Assembly: GCA_916700875.1 (NCBI GenBank)
Contig: CAKAKS010000067.1
Span: forward strand, 8,087,591-8,151,590
DNA: 64,000 bases
From: Sebastes aleutianus
Taxonomy: Eukaryota > Chordata > Actinopteri > Perciformes > Sebastidae
Reading direction: 5' to 3'
Below, piece by piece: positions 1-44,300 of this stretch. Position 1 is the stretch's first letter; every line of letters starts with the position of its first letter. The notes beneath the pieces are model-generated. The model was not told where the DNA came from. It worked only from the letters and a program-made list of their open reading frames with translations, and did not search any database. The position numbers and the translations under genes are program-made.

Positions 1-679
1 ATTTGTAACTTTGTAAGCGTATAAATGTAGCGGGTCGGCACACATGCGCGCTCGCATATGCGCGTTCGCGTGTAGCCGCTGTACCCTCCTCCTCTGCCTG
101 CTCGCCTTCACTCAGACAGCTCAGCTCGTTCCACCTCTAGACGTGAACGCGCGCTCACTCCACACTGCAGAATAGTTAGTTTAGCTCTGAGAATATCTAG
201 TGAATGTACAGGGGACGTTTGTGCAGAAATAACTGCTGCAGCTCCTCCAGACCAACAGAGGTTTTCCGTGTCTTGTGAAGTGACGGAGCTCTACAGAGAT
301 TTACGTTGTCTTCTCGTTACCGACCGGGTGCCGGTGTCTCCTCTGCTCTCTCCGGCTGCGGGCCGAGAGAGCAGGGAGACACGCTGCAGAGCACCGTTGC
401 CTTAGCCTGCACTTAGGCAGGAAAAGCCAACACTAGGATCAGATCTAAATCATGTTCATGGAGAGACCTTCGTCTGGTCAGCTAACATTACTGCCAAGCA
501 GCTGAAATATAGAGTGATATTGTGGTTTTAGCTGACGTGTGTCACCTCACTGTTTTGAGTGATGCTCGTTCAGGTATATTGAGGGCGAGCAAGCGCGAGC
601 CCGACGCTGACTTTCGTTGATTTCACGGCCACAGGTGTCGCTGTTAAGAAGCATTTCTGAAAGTTACAAATAGTCCCTT
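1..679. repeat. Interspersed DNA-transposon-like repeat, left tip cut by window edge
   Basis: The window opens with ATTTGTAACTTT, which is the reverse complement of the AAAGTTACAAAT at about 660-671, just before TAGTCCCTTTAA. The segment therefore looks like one element with terminal inverted repeats, beginning a few bases outside the window. A second, diverged copy of its right end (GGTGTAGCTGTTAACAAGC to TCCCTTTAA) lies at about 1639-1689, which shows the sequence is dispersed. The interior is GC-richer than its surroundings and has no convincing reading frame. The superfamily was not determined. Confidence 0.5.
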
Positions 680-1412
680 TAAGCAGCTGGCATGAGACTC
701 GCTTTGGCGTTTCGCTTCTCCCGTGTGTCTCTCTCCCTCTCACAGACACACTGTGTCCTGGGCTAGTGTGTGTAGCGTATGAGCATGGATGTGCATATGG
801 AGCATGTGTTTTTATGGGAAAGAGCCTGGAGGGAGCGAAAGAAGTGAAGCGTTAAAGCAAACATGTTGAGGTCGGAAACTGTGCCAGCCTCTTCTTCGAA
901 AAAGATGGTCAAACTAGCCCCCACGTTGTTTTGCGGTACGTGTGTATACTAGGCATTACAAATATAAAAGTGACCTTCCGGTGAATGTGAATGTTTCACA
1001 TAAATTCGACAAGTCAGTCAGTCTGTCAATAATAAATATTAAATAATAAATAAAATGATAATTAAAAAAACTGTTTTTTGGAGAAAAATTGAATTTCAAT
1101 TGTGTGAATTATTAGTCAAACTTAATAAGAATACATTTCCAAAGACCAGTCTGACTTCAATATGACAGTGCACTACCTCAGAGTGTTCATAGTAGTTTGC
1201 TGGAATGATCACGCCGGTATGATCATACGCATCAAAGGGTAAAATCAAACAGTTGTTTTTTTAGAGAAAATATGAAAATAGAGATATATCGTATATCGCA
1301 ATATAGCCTAAAAATATTGAGATATTATTTATAAACCACATCGCCCAGCCCTAACCTTGGGGAACTTGGTGTCATTCTTCTTGGGGAGGACACTCTCTGA
1401 TTAGATTGCTAG
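680..1412. other. Non-coding stretch, no gene supported
   Basis: No gene is visible. A short open stretch from the ATG at 863 ends at a GTACGT donor-like site near 935, but its phase does not fit the next AK exon. An AT-rich piece at 1260-1355 (a run resembling ATATCGCAATATAG) looks like a decayed short transposon end. Confidence 0.5.
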
Positions 1413-1724
1413 TAGGGATGCTAATTTAAAACAAATTTTCCAACCAATAGCCGACCCTCGTTCATCGATTGTTTACTGTTATCCGACAAGATTAGTGTGT
1501 TGCATGCAGCGGTGCTGTGGTTTTAGTGCATAACAAGCCGCCCAGCTGCAACGATAAGCCGATGCACAAACACGTAAAATCCATCATTTACCTGCAGTTT
1601 TTTATATATATTATATATATTTATATATATTTATCCACAGGTGTAGCTGTTAACAAGCAATTCTGATTCTTACAAACAGTCCCTTTAAGGTGGACTAGCT
1701 TTTCTCTAATTATTAACATCCCTG
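1413..1724. mobile_element. hAT-like MITE with imperfect 8-bp target duplication
   Basis: The left end reads TAGGGATGCTAAT and the right end ATTATTAACATCCCT, which are inverted relative to each other. The flanks are ATTGCTAG and ATTGATAG, a 7 of 8 match, and hAT elements typically duplicate 8 bp. The right half includes a piece matching the right end of the repeat at 1-679. It has no coding capacity. Confidence 0.55.
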
Positions 1725-3034
1725 ATTGATAGTAATTTCATCTGTACATGTTGACGTAATTGACGGTAGAACTCAACCTCAGACTGGCATCTGGGTTGAA
1801 TCTAGCCATCTATGGACCTTTGTGGTCACGTGCTGATTATATCTGATGAAAACGTAATCTCAATAAAACTGTTTTTTCAGTGTGCAGACGCCTTTTTCTT
1901 GATATGCCTTTTTGCAGCTGATATAAATATTGGGATGCTTATAGTCTGTTGCTCCATAAAATGCAAAAACAAATTAGTTAAATGACTTGGGCACAGTGCG
2001 AGAACGAGAACCGCATCATGTATTTCTCTTCTCAGACGCTCATCTCACGCTACATTTATGTGCACATCAGATGTTTTTCTTTCAAATGAAGTCGGATGCT
2101 CAGTTTTCACACATTCAATTGCTTTTTGGTGGGAAGTGAACAAAAAGAATGGAGGTGATGAAGCGCTTAATGTCTTATTTGGGCTCCTTTAAATAGCTGC
2201 ATGCCTGAGAGACCTGGCTAGTAGAGACAATAGATGCCCGTTTAGTCAGGTTTTTGTAAATGTGCTGCATACTTTGAAGAGTTTATACAGCCAACAAACA
2301 TTGTGAGGTTGTAAGTTTGTGTTGCATAATGAAGTTAAGTAACAGTTTATACTAAAGAAACACAATGACAACATCAGTATCCAAGTTTTTTTACATTCCC
2401 TCCGTACTCTCACAACTTGCTGCTTGCATGACTGATCAGTGTCTGTTTATCTTTTAAAAGATCCATTAACATTTTAATTTTGAACCCTCTCTCCCTTATT
2501 TGAATAGAAATGACAGTATTTAACTACAGAGTCCATTAGGGAAATATTTCATAAGCTGTTCCCTCAAATTGTCCCAAATTAGATTACCAATCATTCATTC
2601 ATATTATTAAATCATGCATTCAGTGTGATTATTTTGTTCACTTTATTCGGTCCTCAAATTGCTTAACTCATTATAATTCATAGAGTTAATTTATCTCCTT
2701 TACTCTACTTGTAAATATCATGTTATGTTTGACATCCCATTAACATTAATATTCATGGAGATAACAGATTGCACTGCCATAATACCTCTCTGTTCTGACT
2801 CTTCAAGGTTCTGGAGCACTTAACGGCCACAAGAACGTAAATGGGGGCAATTGAGTAATCATCAATTTCAGCAATTAGTAGTAATGTAAAGGTACAAAAG
2901 ATTAATTGCAGGGAATAAATTAAAGCTGCAGGACGTCAAATGTGAAATTTGAAAGAATTTGCTCATGGTGAACCAATAGAGAATTATCTCGCTACTCTGC
3001 GGACGTCTTTCAGCTCTTTGTTTTGGTTTTACAG
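1725..3034. other. Non-coding stretch, no gene supported
   Basis: AT-rich single-copy-looking sequence with no exon-like open frame, splice pairing or recognisable transposon ends. Confidence 0.5.
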
Positions 3035-4010
3035 TAGAAATGTTCTGATACAATTTTTTCCTTCCCGATACTGATTCTGATATCTGAACTTGTGGTATCG
3101 GCTGATACCAAGTACCAATCCGATACCAGCGTGATAAAAAAACAAAACATATAGTTATTATTAAAACAACCGTTTACTGCTGACCATGTATGGATGTGAT
3201 ACTATGTACTTTTTTAGCTTCAAACAGAATCTCCTGCTTCCCTGTTTGTACTTTCAAATATCTGCTTTATTTTACTGGTTCACTTTCAGCTGCATAGGAG
3301 TCGTGTTAAGTTGCTTCTGATGAAAGCAACATTTCCATTTTGCAGCTTCATAATAAAAGCTTTTAAATAACAATATAACGGGGGACTTTTATTGTGAAGA
3401 ATATAGGAAATGAAATGTTTTTATTACCATTTTACAGCCGATTCTTTGACCACTAATCACAGCCATCGTTACACACACACTGCTGTAATGGAGACGTAAA
3501 TCCCTGCCATGCTGGGCTGATGCGCCGAGTCCTGTATGGAAAAACCCTACAAGACACGGGAACTTGGCTTGTGTCTTGAGGAGTTGTAGCCTTTATCCAC
3601 CCATGACCGCCTAAACTGTACACACACTGCACTGCTACGCTCACAGCTAGTTACGGCTGACTTCATCTCACCATAACTCCGTCTCACACACACACACACA
3701 CACACACTTCTTTATTCTCGCTGTCCCTCTCTCTTGACTGCAAACACCGACTCTCGTCAATGTTTAACACACAACCTACGCACTTTGATATTCCTTAAAG
3801 GAGTTTGCTACTTGTATGACACATTTCAGTTTAAATTCATCTTAAAAATACACAATTCCCCAATGCTTTGGCCTGGCAGGGAGTCATCTCGGGCCCGGCG
3901 GAAACCCTGGTATCAAATCGGTGCATAGACTGGGCGTACTCGCCGATACCCAATCCCACATTTTGGGCAGTATCGGACGCATTTCTGATACTGGTATCAG
4001 AACAACTCTA
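3035..4010. mobile_element. hAT-like non-autonomous element with perfect 8-bp target duplication
   Basis: The left end TAGAAATGTTCTGATAC and the inverted right end TAGAGTTGTTCTGATAC match closely. The element is flanked on both sides by TTTTACAG (3027-3034 and 4011-4018), a perfect 8-bp duplication as expected for hAT transposition. The subterminal parts are rich in CCGATACC and GGTATCGG motifs. A short (CA)n lies near 3690. No transposase frame is present. Confidence 0.65.
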
Positions 4011-6899
4011 TTTTACAGCCCAAAACTATATTGTTTTGATTCAGTTTCTCATCAGCGTCATTGCAAGCAGCTCTGATAAACCCAATGTTCACATACTGTT
4101 CAGCACCAAACAGCAGGCAGACACTGTTAGAGACTAGCCGGTGAACATAGTGGAGCATTTCGCAGCTAACGAGACAGATATTTCCCCCAGGAGTTGGTGG
4201 AGAACAGAGCTAAATGAGAGTGAATATTGGACTTCAAATTATCAGGTGGCCAGAGACACGACTCCAAATGAATGCTAATGTGGCTCTGTATTAGCTGGAT
4301 GTGTAAATAAGCAACAGTTTGCTATCAACTGTTGTATTGTTTTGCTGCCCCCCAAAAAAACACCAATGAATTAATGATATACCTCCCTTTATTAACTTAA
4401 AGGATTCCTACTTTTATCTCTATCGTTACTCTGAATATTATCCTCCTCTGCACACACACACACTTCACAAATATCAGCCGTTATCTTTCATTATCATCAT
4501 TATTAATATCAGCTATGCAGGCTTTTGTCTGTTTCTGGTGTCACCAGACTGTTGGATAATGAGAACTCATGATTTTTTAATGCCAACACTCGAGTTATTC
4601 GCAGGTCATTTGTGCCAGAATGATGCAGATGGTGAAAGCTGAGGAGGATAACCATGGAAACCTGCAGCAATCGGACTTTAGGGAGAAATTATTTTTGAAA
4701 ACGGTCTATCTGAAATAGTTGACGTGCGCTTGAATCAAATGAATCACAATTCCTCTCGAAACAGATTCAACAATGTGTCTTTCAGCCAACGATTTCTGCC
4801 CCGGTTTGACTCGGACATGTGTTTGCAACCGTAATCATGATTCAGAAAATGAGGTTGCAGAGAGTTTCAGTTGTCCTCCAGGCTCGGTCCATGTGTTGCT
4901 CTGAGGAGATGGAGGGTTTACTCAGCTCTCTGTCTTATTCTCTCAAATTCAGTTTCATCTTTTTGTATTTTCTCTCTTTCCTGTGTTTTTTCTGTCAAAT
5001 ACTGTCTCTATTTTTAGCAGTTTCTTTGTGTCTCTTGTCGGGCTGCACAATTATGGCCAAAATGATAATCACGATTATTTTGATCATTATTGATATCACC
5101 ACTATTTATAACGATTATTCAGAGTGCTTTCACTTCCATGCTGTGCTAAATTCCTGCTAAAGTACAAATTAGGGCTGCACGATGTTAGAAAATCAGACGC
5201 CGCAAAAAAAAATTTCTGCTTTATGTATTGCAATATGAAAAAAATACAGGAATATTCACCCTTTTGTTCGTTACATTTTAAAGTTAAATGCATCAATCTA
5301 GTGCACTTCAAGAGCAAATTTAGCAACAAAAAGAGCTAGAATCTAGCTCTTATTGTTATTAAATTTGCTCTCTTCCCCTGAGAAACGACAGTTGGTGTAG
5401 CTCTATTGTAGTCCGGTTGGAAACAAGTAGGGATTTTACGCACAGTGCAGTTCCAGAAACAGACTAAGATAACGAAAAGGAAAAAAGGTGTTAAAATTTG
5501 ACATAAATCGGGAGAAATACGGGAGAATTGTGACCCCGGGAGGAAAGCTGGAGAAAGCAATGAAAGACGGGAGTCTCCCGGGAAAAACGGGAGGGTTGGC
5601 AAGTATGTGTGTGGCTGGTTGCTCGACAATAAGTTGCTTTCACTGGTAGTCCAACGGAGGAATATCCCTCTTGTAAATTTGTAACCACGGCGATAACATG
5701 GCGTTGGAGGATTCATTTCTCCCGAGGATACACAGTGTATCCTCGGGAGAAATTAATGCTTTCAAGAGGAAGAAACTCTTAATTTCCTCACGGGTAATAC
5801 CAAGGAAGACAGCGTCCATTTTCCTGACTTGACACAGTAAACGGCATGTTGGTTAAAGTTTATAGAGATGACACTCTGACGTCCCGTTCCAGCGAAGGCA
5901 ACATATGGAGCAGCGCTACAGAAAGCTGACAGAAACACTGAAGTAAAGGTGATACACCGTCTCATCTAGTTGTATAGGTGTAAACTGGAAGGTTTTTTAA
6001 TGTTGCAGACCACATTTTTTTGCCAGTAGTTGCAAGTTTCAACTCATCTAGTCATGAATCTTTGGTGTATAGTTCAAACGCCCCCCAAAAACACCTCAAC
6101 GGCCCCCTTACAAACATATTGCTTCGGGGTGGAAGGAGTGTGTGAAAAAAGCAGCAGGCTTTTGCCCAGGAGACCGCTGTTCGTGCACCGTGTGAAACCA
6201 GAAGTCAACATTGATCTATTTGTCACGTGACTTCCGTACTTAATTAATGTCACTTCCGTAGTTATTTTAACCCAAACCACGATCTTTTCCTAAACCTAAC
6301 CAAGTAGTTTTGTTGCCTAAACCTAACCAAGTTGTGTCCTGTGAAGACGGAAGTTTATTTTAAAAAGACTGTATGAAGATGGATGTATGGAAATGTACAG
6401 CAGTGAGGAAACAATAACATAATGTTTGGGTGTCCAAGAGAGCTGCGATTCCTTTCATTATCGATTAATCTGACAGTTGTTTTCTCAATTAATCGATTCT
6501 TTATTTTGTCTATAAAATATCAGACAAGAGTAGAAAATTCACCTCAAAATTTCTGTAAGGGGACATCTTAAAATGTCTTCCTCTGTCAGAACAACAGTCC
6601 AAAACCCGAAGAAAGAGAGAGACAAAGAAAATCAGGAAATCCTCACAATTTAGAGATGGGAGCGAGGGAACGTTTGTCATTTTAACACGAAAGATGACTG
6701 AACAGTTCGTGGATTATTCTCGTTGATATATACTCATGTATTTTTCTTTCAGTCAACTAATCGATCACTTGACTAACTGTTTCAGCCTGAGTGTCCACAT
6801 AGTTTTGTCTCTTCCTTTATCTCAAGTTCTTGTTCAAATACGCTTTGAATGGGCGATTCTACAAACAGAATATAAAACAAATGTTGTCTGTCTTTACAG
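4011..6899. other. Non-coding stretch with short transposon fragments
   Basis: No gene is supported. Fragments beginning GGGCTGCACAATTATGG (about 5041) and GGGCTGCACGATG (about 5173) resemble ends of fish short DNA transposons. The piece at 6230-6345 with repeated CCTAAACCTAACCAAGT looks like another dispersed repeat. The small open frames here have no splice or similarity support. Confidence 0.45.
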
Positions 6900-38156
<31,257 letters not shown>

Positions 38157-38764
38157 TTTCTACAATTTCCTCCCCAAACTCTGCCGTCCAGGGGGGGGGG
38201 TCCACCTGTGAAGACCTTCTCTCTCTCTGGAGACTCGCCACACCACACCCACATAACATCACACCTGCACCAGACATACGCTCGTTGAACTGTGGTATGC
38301 ATGTCCCCAAACACTCCCAGCAATCAGTGAAACCTCTTTCTGCTTTTGACACTGACGAAGCGCCTGGTTGTCACATTCTGCTTCATCCACTTGCATTGTC
38401 TCTCTCTTACATTGACCTCAATATATGCTGCCAACTGCCGGACCGAGACAGGTAACTGTACTGAGAAAACAGCATTCCCTGCTGTGACTGAGAGCATGTT
38501 TCTAGTTGAATGTGAAATCTCTCCCACCGAAGGAGCAGAGGGAGGGTTCCCGCCGCGTTAGAAAGTGGAAATGTCAGTGTGCGCTCATGCTCTCATGCAC
38601 AGCAAACATGCTTTATATCGTAACAAGCATGCAAGAATTACAATCAAGCTTAACTGCCTTTTGTGCATTCAATAAAAAGCAGAAAAGAGTATTAAAGAAT
38701 ATTGCATTTGTATGTTTCCAAGCTCATCGTGCAGGTGTTTGTTTAAGTCTGGTATTTAACATTC

Positions 38765-38770
38765 AATAAA
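38765..38770 (+). terminator. ak5l: ak5l polyadenylation signal
   Basis: AATAAA followed within 60 bases by GT-rich sequence (GAGTGTGTGC, TATGTGTGTGTG), giving a 3' UTR of about 630 nt. An earlier AATAAA at 38671-38676 is an alternative. Confidence 0.7.
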
Positions 38771-39188
38771 GCCAGTGCATTTGCTAAGAGGAGGATTTCT
38801 GAGTGTGTGCTTTGGTGCTTTATGTGTGTGTGTGTGAGGACAGGGAATGGTCACCGCTGATCTGATATCGCCATCTGCTGGTGAGAAGATCACAACAAAA
38901 AGGTGCCAAAATTATATATAAAGTAACAAAGGGATATAGTTTAACATACTGTTTAAAATGCACAAAAACATTTTGCCTGTGTGTATCCACCTTTAAGCTG
39001 ATACGACACATGGATCCAAGATCAGCAATATTAGCTTTAACTGCAGCATGTGATGAGTCACGGAGCGTTTGAACCACCAAAGGTCACATGTTGGGAGCAC
39101 AAACGGAAAGAGAAAAAAAAAAATCAGGCACTTGAACATTTTCACATCTTCTTGACTTCACCTGGAGGTTTCTACATTGCATCCATTC

Positions 39189-39500
39189 TAGGGCTGTCAA
39201 TCGATTCAAATATTGGATCACGATTAATAGTTAATTGCGATTAATCGCAAATTAATCGCACATTGTTTATCTGTTCAAAATGTACCTTAAAAGGGAGATT
39301 TGTCAAGTATTTAATACTCTTATCAACATGGGAGTGGGCAAAATGCTTGCTTTATGCAAATGTATGTATATATTTATTATTGGAAATCAATTATTAACAC
39401 AAAACAATGACAAATATTGTCCAGAAACCCTCACAGGTACTGCATTTAGCCTAAAAAATATGCTCAATTCATAACATGGCAAACTCAAGCCTGATGATTG
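39189..39500 (-). mobile_element. R1 family, 3'-half fragment (copy e)
   Basis: TAGGGCTGTCAATCGATTC, then GCGATTAATCGCAAATTAAT and TATCTGTTCAAAATGTACC, ending near CATAACATGGCAAACTC. The opposite end of the element is absent. It sits between the two convergent genes. Confidence 0.75.
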
Positions 39501-39694
39501 AGAGGGATTCATTTAATCAATAATCAGTCCATACAATGTTTTTTAGTTAATTATTGCATATATTTTTAAGTAATCAAATCAACTAATGAATAATCTACTA
39601 ATCGTTGCAGCTCTAAACTGCAGAACCATATAATAATAATAATAATAATAATAATACAGGAACCACAGGTGTAGAAACACTATTTTCACATACT

Positions 39695-39700
39695 TTTATT
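39695..39700 (-). terminator. zzz3: zzz3 candidate polyadenylation signal
   Basis: TTTATT on the + strand reads AATAAA on the - strand. It would give a 3' UTR of roughly 1.5 kb (41229 to about 39680), a stretch with no transposon boundaries. An (AAT)n run lies just beyond at about 39631-39656. Confidence 0.5.
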
Positions 39701-41229
39701 TCCACGGTTCTCCTCTAGCATTTTTTTTTTTACATTATTATTTTTTTTTACATAAGAACAGACTGTTATACACAGATATTGAAGCAGGGCAAAGGGGGTG
39801 AGGGAAGGAGACGAAAACCATACAAAATGGTGTCTACTCAAGCACAACAAAATCTATGTGTATAAAATTGTGTGGGTGTGTTCCACTGTGGAGGCACCAA
39901 CCACTACCTCAATTCTTTTTTTTTTTTTTTAAATAGATTAATAAAAATACAATCTTTTAAATGGACCTTTTTAAAGTGGACTGCAAAATTAAAGAAGATC
40001 TAGAGGCATGATGACTGGATCGATGATGTAGGACAATGTGGGTCGATGGCGCCACGCAGGAAAGGGAGAAGTTGTGGCCAGGTTCAGAGGTGGAATTCCC
40101 TTCCCCAGAAAAAGGAAAAATTCTCTTTTTAAAAATGGCACACAGCAACTAGCGCTGACTACTTTTCACCATATACTTTTACACTCAACATGATCAACAA
40201 CGGCACACATTGGGGGGAGGAGAAAAAAAAAATGAAAACAAAAAACTTTCCATACGTTCCCATTCGCCTGCCTTCAAAAACATTTGCTCTCCGTGCTGTA
40301 GTGCTTCCTTGTTAGACATGTTTTAGTGGAGAGAGCAAAACGGAAAGGAAATAGAGATGAAAGTGTGTGTCAGTGTGTTTGTGTTTGAAAGGTGAGAGAG
40401 CAGCGTTGTGTGTGACAGTGGTAGGGGATGGCTCCATGCTCAAACATGGGCGCACGGTCCGTTCAACACGTACAGGTCTGTGGATCAGCAGAACTTCCTA
40501 CAGTCTGCGGCCGGAAAAAACACACCGACCTCGGCGTCACGCTCCACGCCGCCTAACTTCTCCTTCGCAGCAGCTCCCGCTGAGGAAGCTGCGACTCATA
40601 AATACTCAATCTACGGATACCTAGCTAGAACATTTTTCACTCTTGCATAACACGGAGACCACATACACACATACAAACCACCTATGTGTATCTCAGTTGA
40701 TGACTTCACAGTCCACTATGACCACACATCTCCATCAGGTGGCGCCTCACCAGACTGATCGTCAATTCTCCAGTTTTCGAAGCAGCACAGGGAGGTAAAC
40801 TGGAGGGCGATGAGGGGAAGAGGAGAAAGGGGGGGCAGCCCTCCTGGAGTCACAGAGCTCGGGAATGTCGGTGTGCCTTGTTTTTGTTTGTTTTTTTTAA
40901 AAATAGTGTATCGTTTCAAATCACAGATCCATTGATTAACCTGGCTGAGGTGGAGCAGGGCCCCCTTGTTCTGAGGAACCAACATGGCCGCCCTTTGCTT
41001 GAGTCAGGGAGGCCAGTTTACCAACAGCACCCCCCCTCCCCCCACCCTACCCCACCCCACCAGCAGCACTGTGGTCTGCTCTGAGGCCCCTGGCTGTCTG
41101 CCAGCCTGCTGGCCTTCCTGCCTGGCGGCGGGTTAAGCGGTTATCTTGGACTTGGAGGATGGAGCCATGCACAGAGTGGCCTGTGGGATATGTGGAGAGA
41201 GCCTGGAGCTAGAGGCGCCTGGGACCCTG
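39701..41229 (-). other. zzz3: zzz3 3' untranslated region (inferred)
   Basis: It follows the stop codon directly, lacks the repeats that fill neighbouring introns, and leads to an AATAAA. Open frames here lack any homologous motif and are taken as chance. Confidence 0.5.
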
Positions 41230-41374
41230 TCATCTGTTGGCTGGAAAGTAGTTAGGGTCCAGGTAGTTGTAGCCTGTGCTCTGCGGCAGGCAGTAGTCCC
41301 TGTCCAGAAAAGTGTCTGCTTGGTGCACCGGTTCCAAGTGGTGGTTAGGCTTGTGGGTCTCTGTCTTGAACAAG
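41230..41374 (-). CDS. zzz3: zzz3 terminal coding exon: end of ZZ finger and conserved tail
   Basis: The acceptor CTCGTCCTCCAG precedes LFKTETHKPNHHLEPVHQAD, then DRDYCLPQSTGYNYLDPNYF and PANR with a TGA stop. The two histidines of HKPNH complete the ZZ zinc ligands. The NYLDPNYFPANR ending is identical to the mammalian protein. Confidence 0.95.
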
Positions 41375-44300
41375 CTGGAGGACGAGCAGGGAAAAAAAAA
41401 AGGGAAAATGTCAGTGAAAGAGCCGCTGTGTCAGTCTCACGATCCTGAAGGAAAGGAAGAGTTAAGACCCTGACACACCAAGCCAACGGACAGTTTGGGG
41501 CCGTTGATGAGAATCTCCACTCTGTATCTCTGCTATACTAAAAAAAAAAACTTTAAATAAATGCCACTAAAATAACAAGACAGGAATGTCTGTTTTGTCT
41601 GTTCCAGTAAATCTAATACCTGACAAATAAAGCTCCGTCATCACATTCATGCAGTCACTCCCTTTCATTTAAAACAGTAGATATTAAAAGGGATACATTT
41701 TTTTTAAAAAAACACAGTAAAATCTATGAAAACATTTCTTATGGTAGACAAATCAATATTGTTTTAAGTTGCATGTCTGTATGTGGTAATTTCACTCTCA
41801 TGACAGGAGGTGGAGGATCTCACCAGTCGGAGCAGTTGGAGCAGAAATCAACCGAGTTGTCCTGCGGACAATCCTGACAGTGCCACCTCACTCCCTGGAT
41901 GGGCTCCATGCCGCAGACGTCACACTGCACAAAACAAACAAACACACACACACACACATCCAACATGTTTAAAATAGTATAACACCATTAAACACTAGGG
42001 GTGTCACGATTTCGATTCCAAAATCGGAAATCGATCAAAATTAGCTTCCGATCACAAAAATCACAATTTCCAACATAAGCCACTGCGTTCTTATATTGTA
42101 GACTGTTTGTAGTCAAATTTTTGAAACACTTTCTAAAAAAAAGGGAGTCTCTTTTTAAAGAAGAATTTGAAAGTGTAAATGACAGTTGTCAGGGCATAAA
42201 ACCAATGATCTGTTGATCTTTACCAATCAAGACTCCATAGTCGACAATGGCATGTTTAAATCAAATCGAATCGTGACCTTAAAGTTGAAAGTCAAATCGA
42301 ATCGTGACACCGCTATTAAAAGCTGGTAAAAACTGATTGATAACTGTGAACAGCAAACACTGATTTCTTTGGACACTAACATTTGAATGTCGATATTATC
42401 ACAACACGTCACAGAGAAGGTAATATTTCGGATAAGGGAATACTACAGTAACTACAATAAAATATGTATTTTTAATTATTTATTTTTGGATTTCCACACT
42501 GTAACCAGAGCAGGTTTTCTACTATAAATTTATGCTATTTAATGGCTTCCTCTATTTTCGATGTGTGCTGCATTATGGGATATATAGTCCATCAACATCA
42601 CAGTCAAAAATGGAGGAATTCTAGGGTGGATGTTTTCCTTTTTAAAAACACACCTTGTACCGTTTTCGGAACAGTGGGAACATGCTACGTACTCAGAACT
42701 GTTAGAATTGGTGGAAACTGGACACAAACTTTGTCCCCGTTGATCGAATTACAGTATAATCCCTCTGACTCAGGATGTGATTTCATTACCTCTCATATAT
42801 TGAGGGCACAGTTATATGTAGAAGTCCGGCTTTAATGCTGTCAGTGTGTTGTACAGAAGTGTGCAAAGTCTTCACCTTGTAGCCTGCGTGGCGCATCCCG
42901 GCCTTGTCCTCATGGATCTCCTGGAGCGTCTGTTTTTTCAGGCGCTTCAGCTCTAAAAGCTCTTTGTACTCTGGCAAATTTCTCAACTCCACAGGTATAG
43001 CCTCGTCATCCTGAGTGTGAGGGAAGGAAAGACAAACACACACAGAAAGATGATGACTGATAGGCGTCAGGGCAAAATATCTCGACATCACTCCAGGGAT
43101 CCAATCTGATTATATTTCTAGATGTACCTGATATGAACCTGCAGACAAATTTGCTGCCACTATTGATCAATCTAATCTTAGCTGAACAAGAGCAACGTAT
43201 CCATAAAACACCAATCTAGGTTTTCTTCTGTTTGGGCAATAATGTTGTAGTAAGCAGAGATCGTCTTTCGGCTGAAAGTACATGAGTGCAAACCGCTGTC
43301 TCCTTCACAAAGACACCACTGCGAGCCTCCACCCAGCGCTCGAAATTAAGGATGTCCCGTTGTCCCGGGGACAAGTTCACAGTTCAGAATAAAATGGAAA
43401 TATTATTGACACTTATTTAAGTTTTCTGTGAGATATGTTCATGTGTATGTAAATTTCCATCGCTGTATACAAATCAGAAACAGGTTTGCATTTCTGCACT
43501 GTAGTTTGCAGTGATGCATTTATCGATCAAACAGTTACAAATAAACAAGAAACAGTAAATCAACCAATGACTAAAAGAATAATGGAAGCTGATTGTGGCC
43601 AAACACCTGGGGTGATCTCAGTTTTTTATTCAGATATACAGTAAGTGCAGGAAACCACTAGCAGAACGTCCATGGCGGACCAGAGTGAGTTAATGAAGTG
43701 ATGCTAGCTAACTTGCATAGTTTATAATAAATATTAGGGCTGTCAAAGTTAACACGATAACGCGTTAACGCAAATTCGTTTTAATGCCACAAATTATTTT
43801 AAAGCTAGAGTGAAGATCCTGACATCATATGAAACTACAAAACCTAAGGAATCCATTGGTACCAACCATGTCATACTAGCTAATTTTGGCGAGGAAAAAC
43901 TGTTATGGCCATTTTCAAAGGGGTCCCGTAACCTCTGACCTCAAGATATTTGAATGGAAATGGGTTCTATGGGTACCCACGAGTCTAACCTTCACAGACA
44001 TGCCCACTTTATGATAATCGCATGCAGTTTGGGGCAAAACCATGCAGTTTTTTGCATGCAGTATAAATGTGTTATTTTTGCCTATTCTAAAATGGTGAAT
44101 TGTATTGTATGAATATTTCTGCATACTGGGGTCCCTAAACAGTCTTGGAATTGACAATAAGGGGCTTTCGGAGTAGTTTCCAGAACAGAAGTGCTCGCCA
44201 TCTAATCGCCGGAAAATGCAATTTTTGCAGAAATCTCCAAATGTCAAAAGATTTTGAAACCGAATCACAGCATTGCTTTTTGTATGATGTTCCTCAAGGT

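Noticed and set aside
863..934. Possible first ak5l exon (MLRSETVPASSSKKMVKLAP... ending at GTACGT)
   Set aside because: It ends in phase 1, while the exon at 6900 must be entered in phase 0; joining them gives a stop after eleven codons. The region also borders repeats.
5336..5716. 126-codon - strand frame
   Set aside because: No recognisable domain and no exon signals; a CTCCCGGGAAAAACGGGAG-type inverted pattern nearby suggests repeat-derived sequence.
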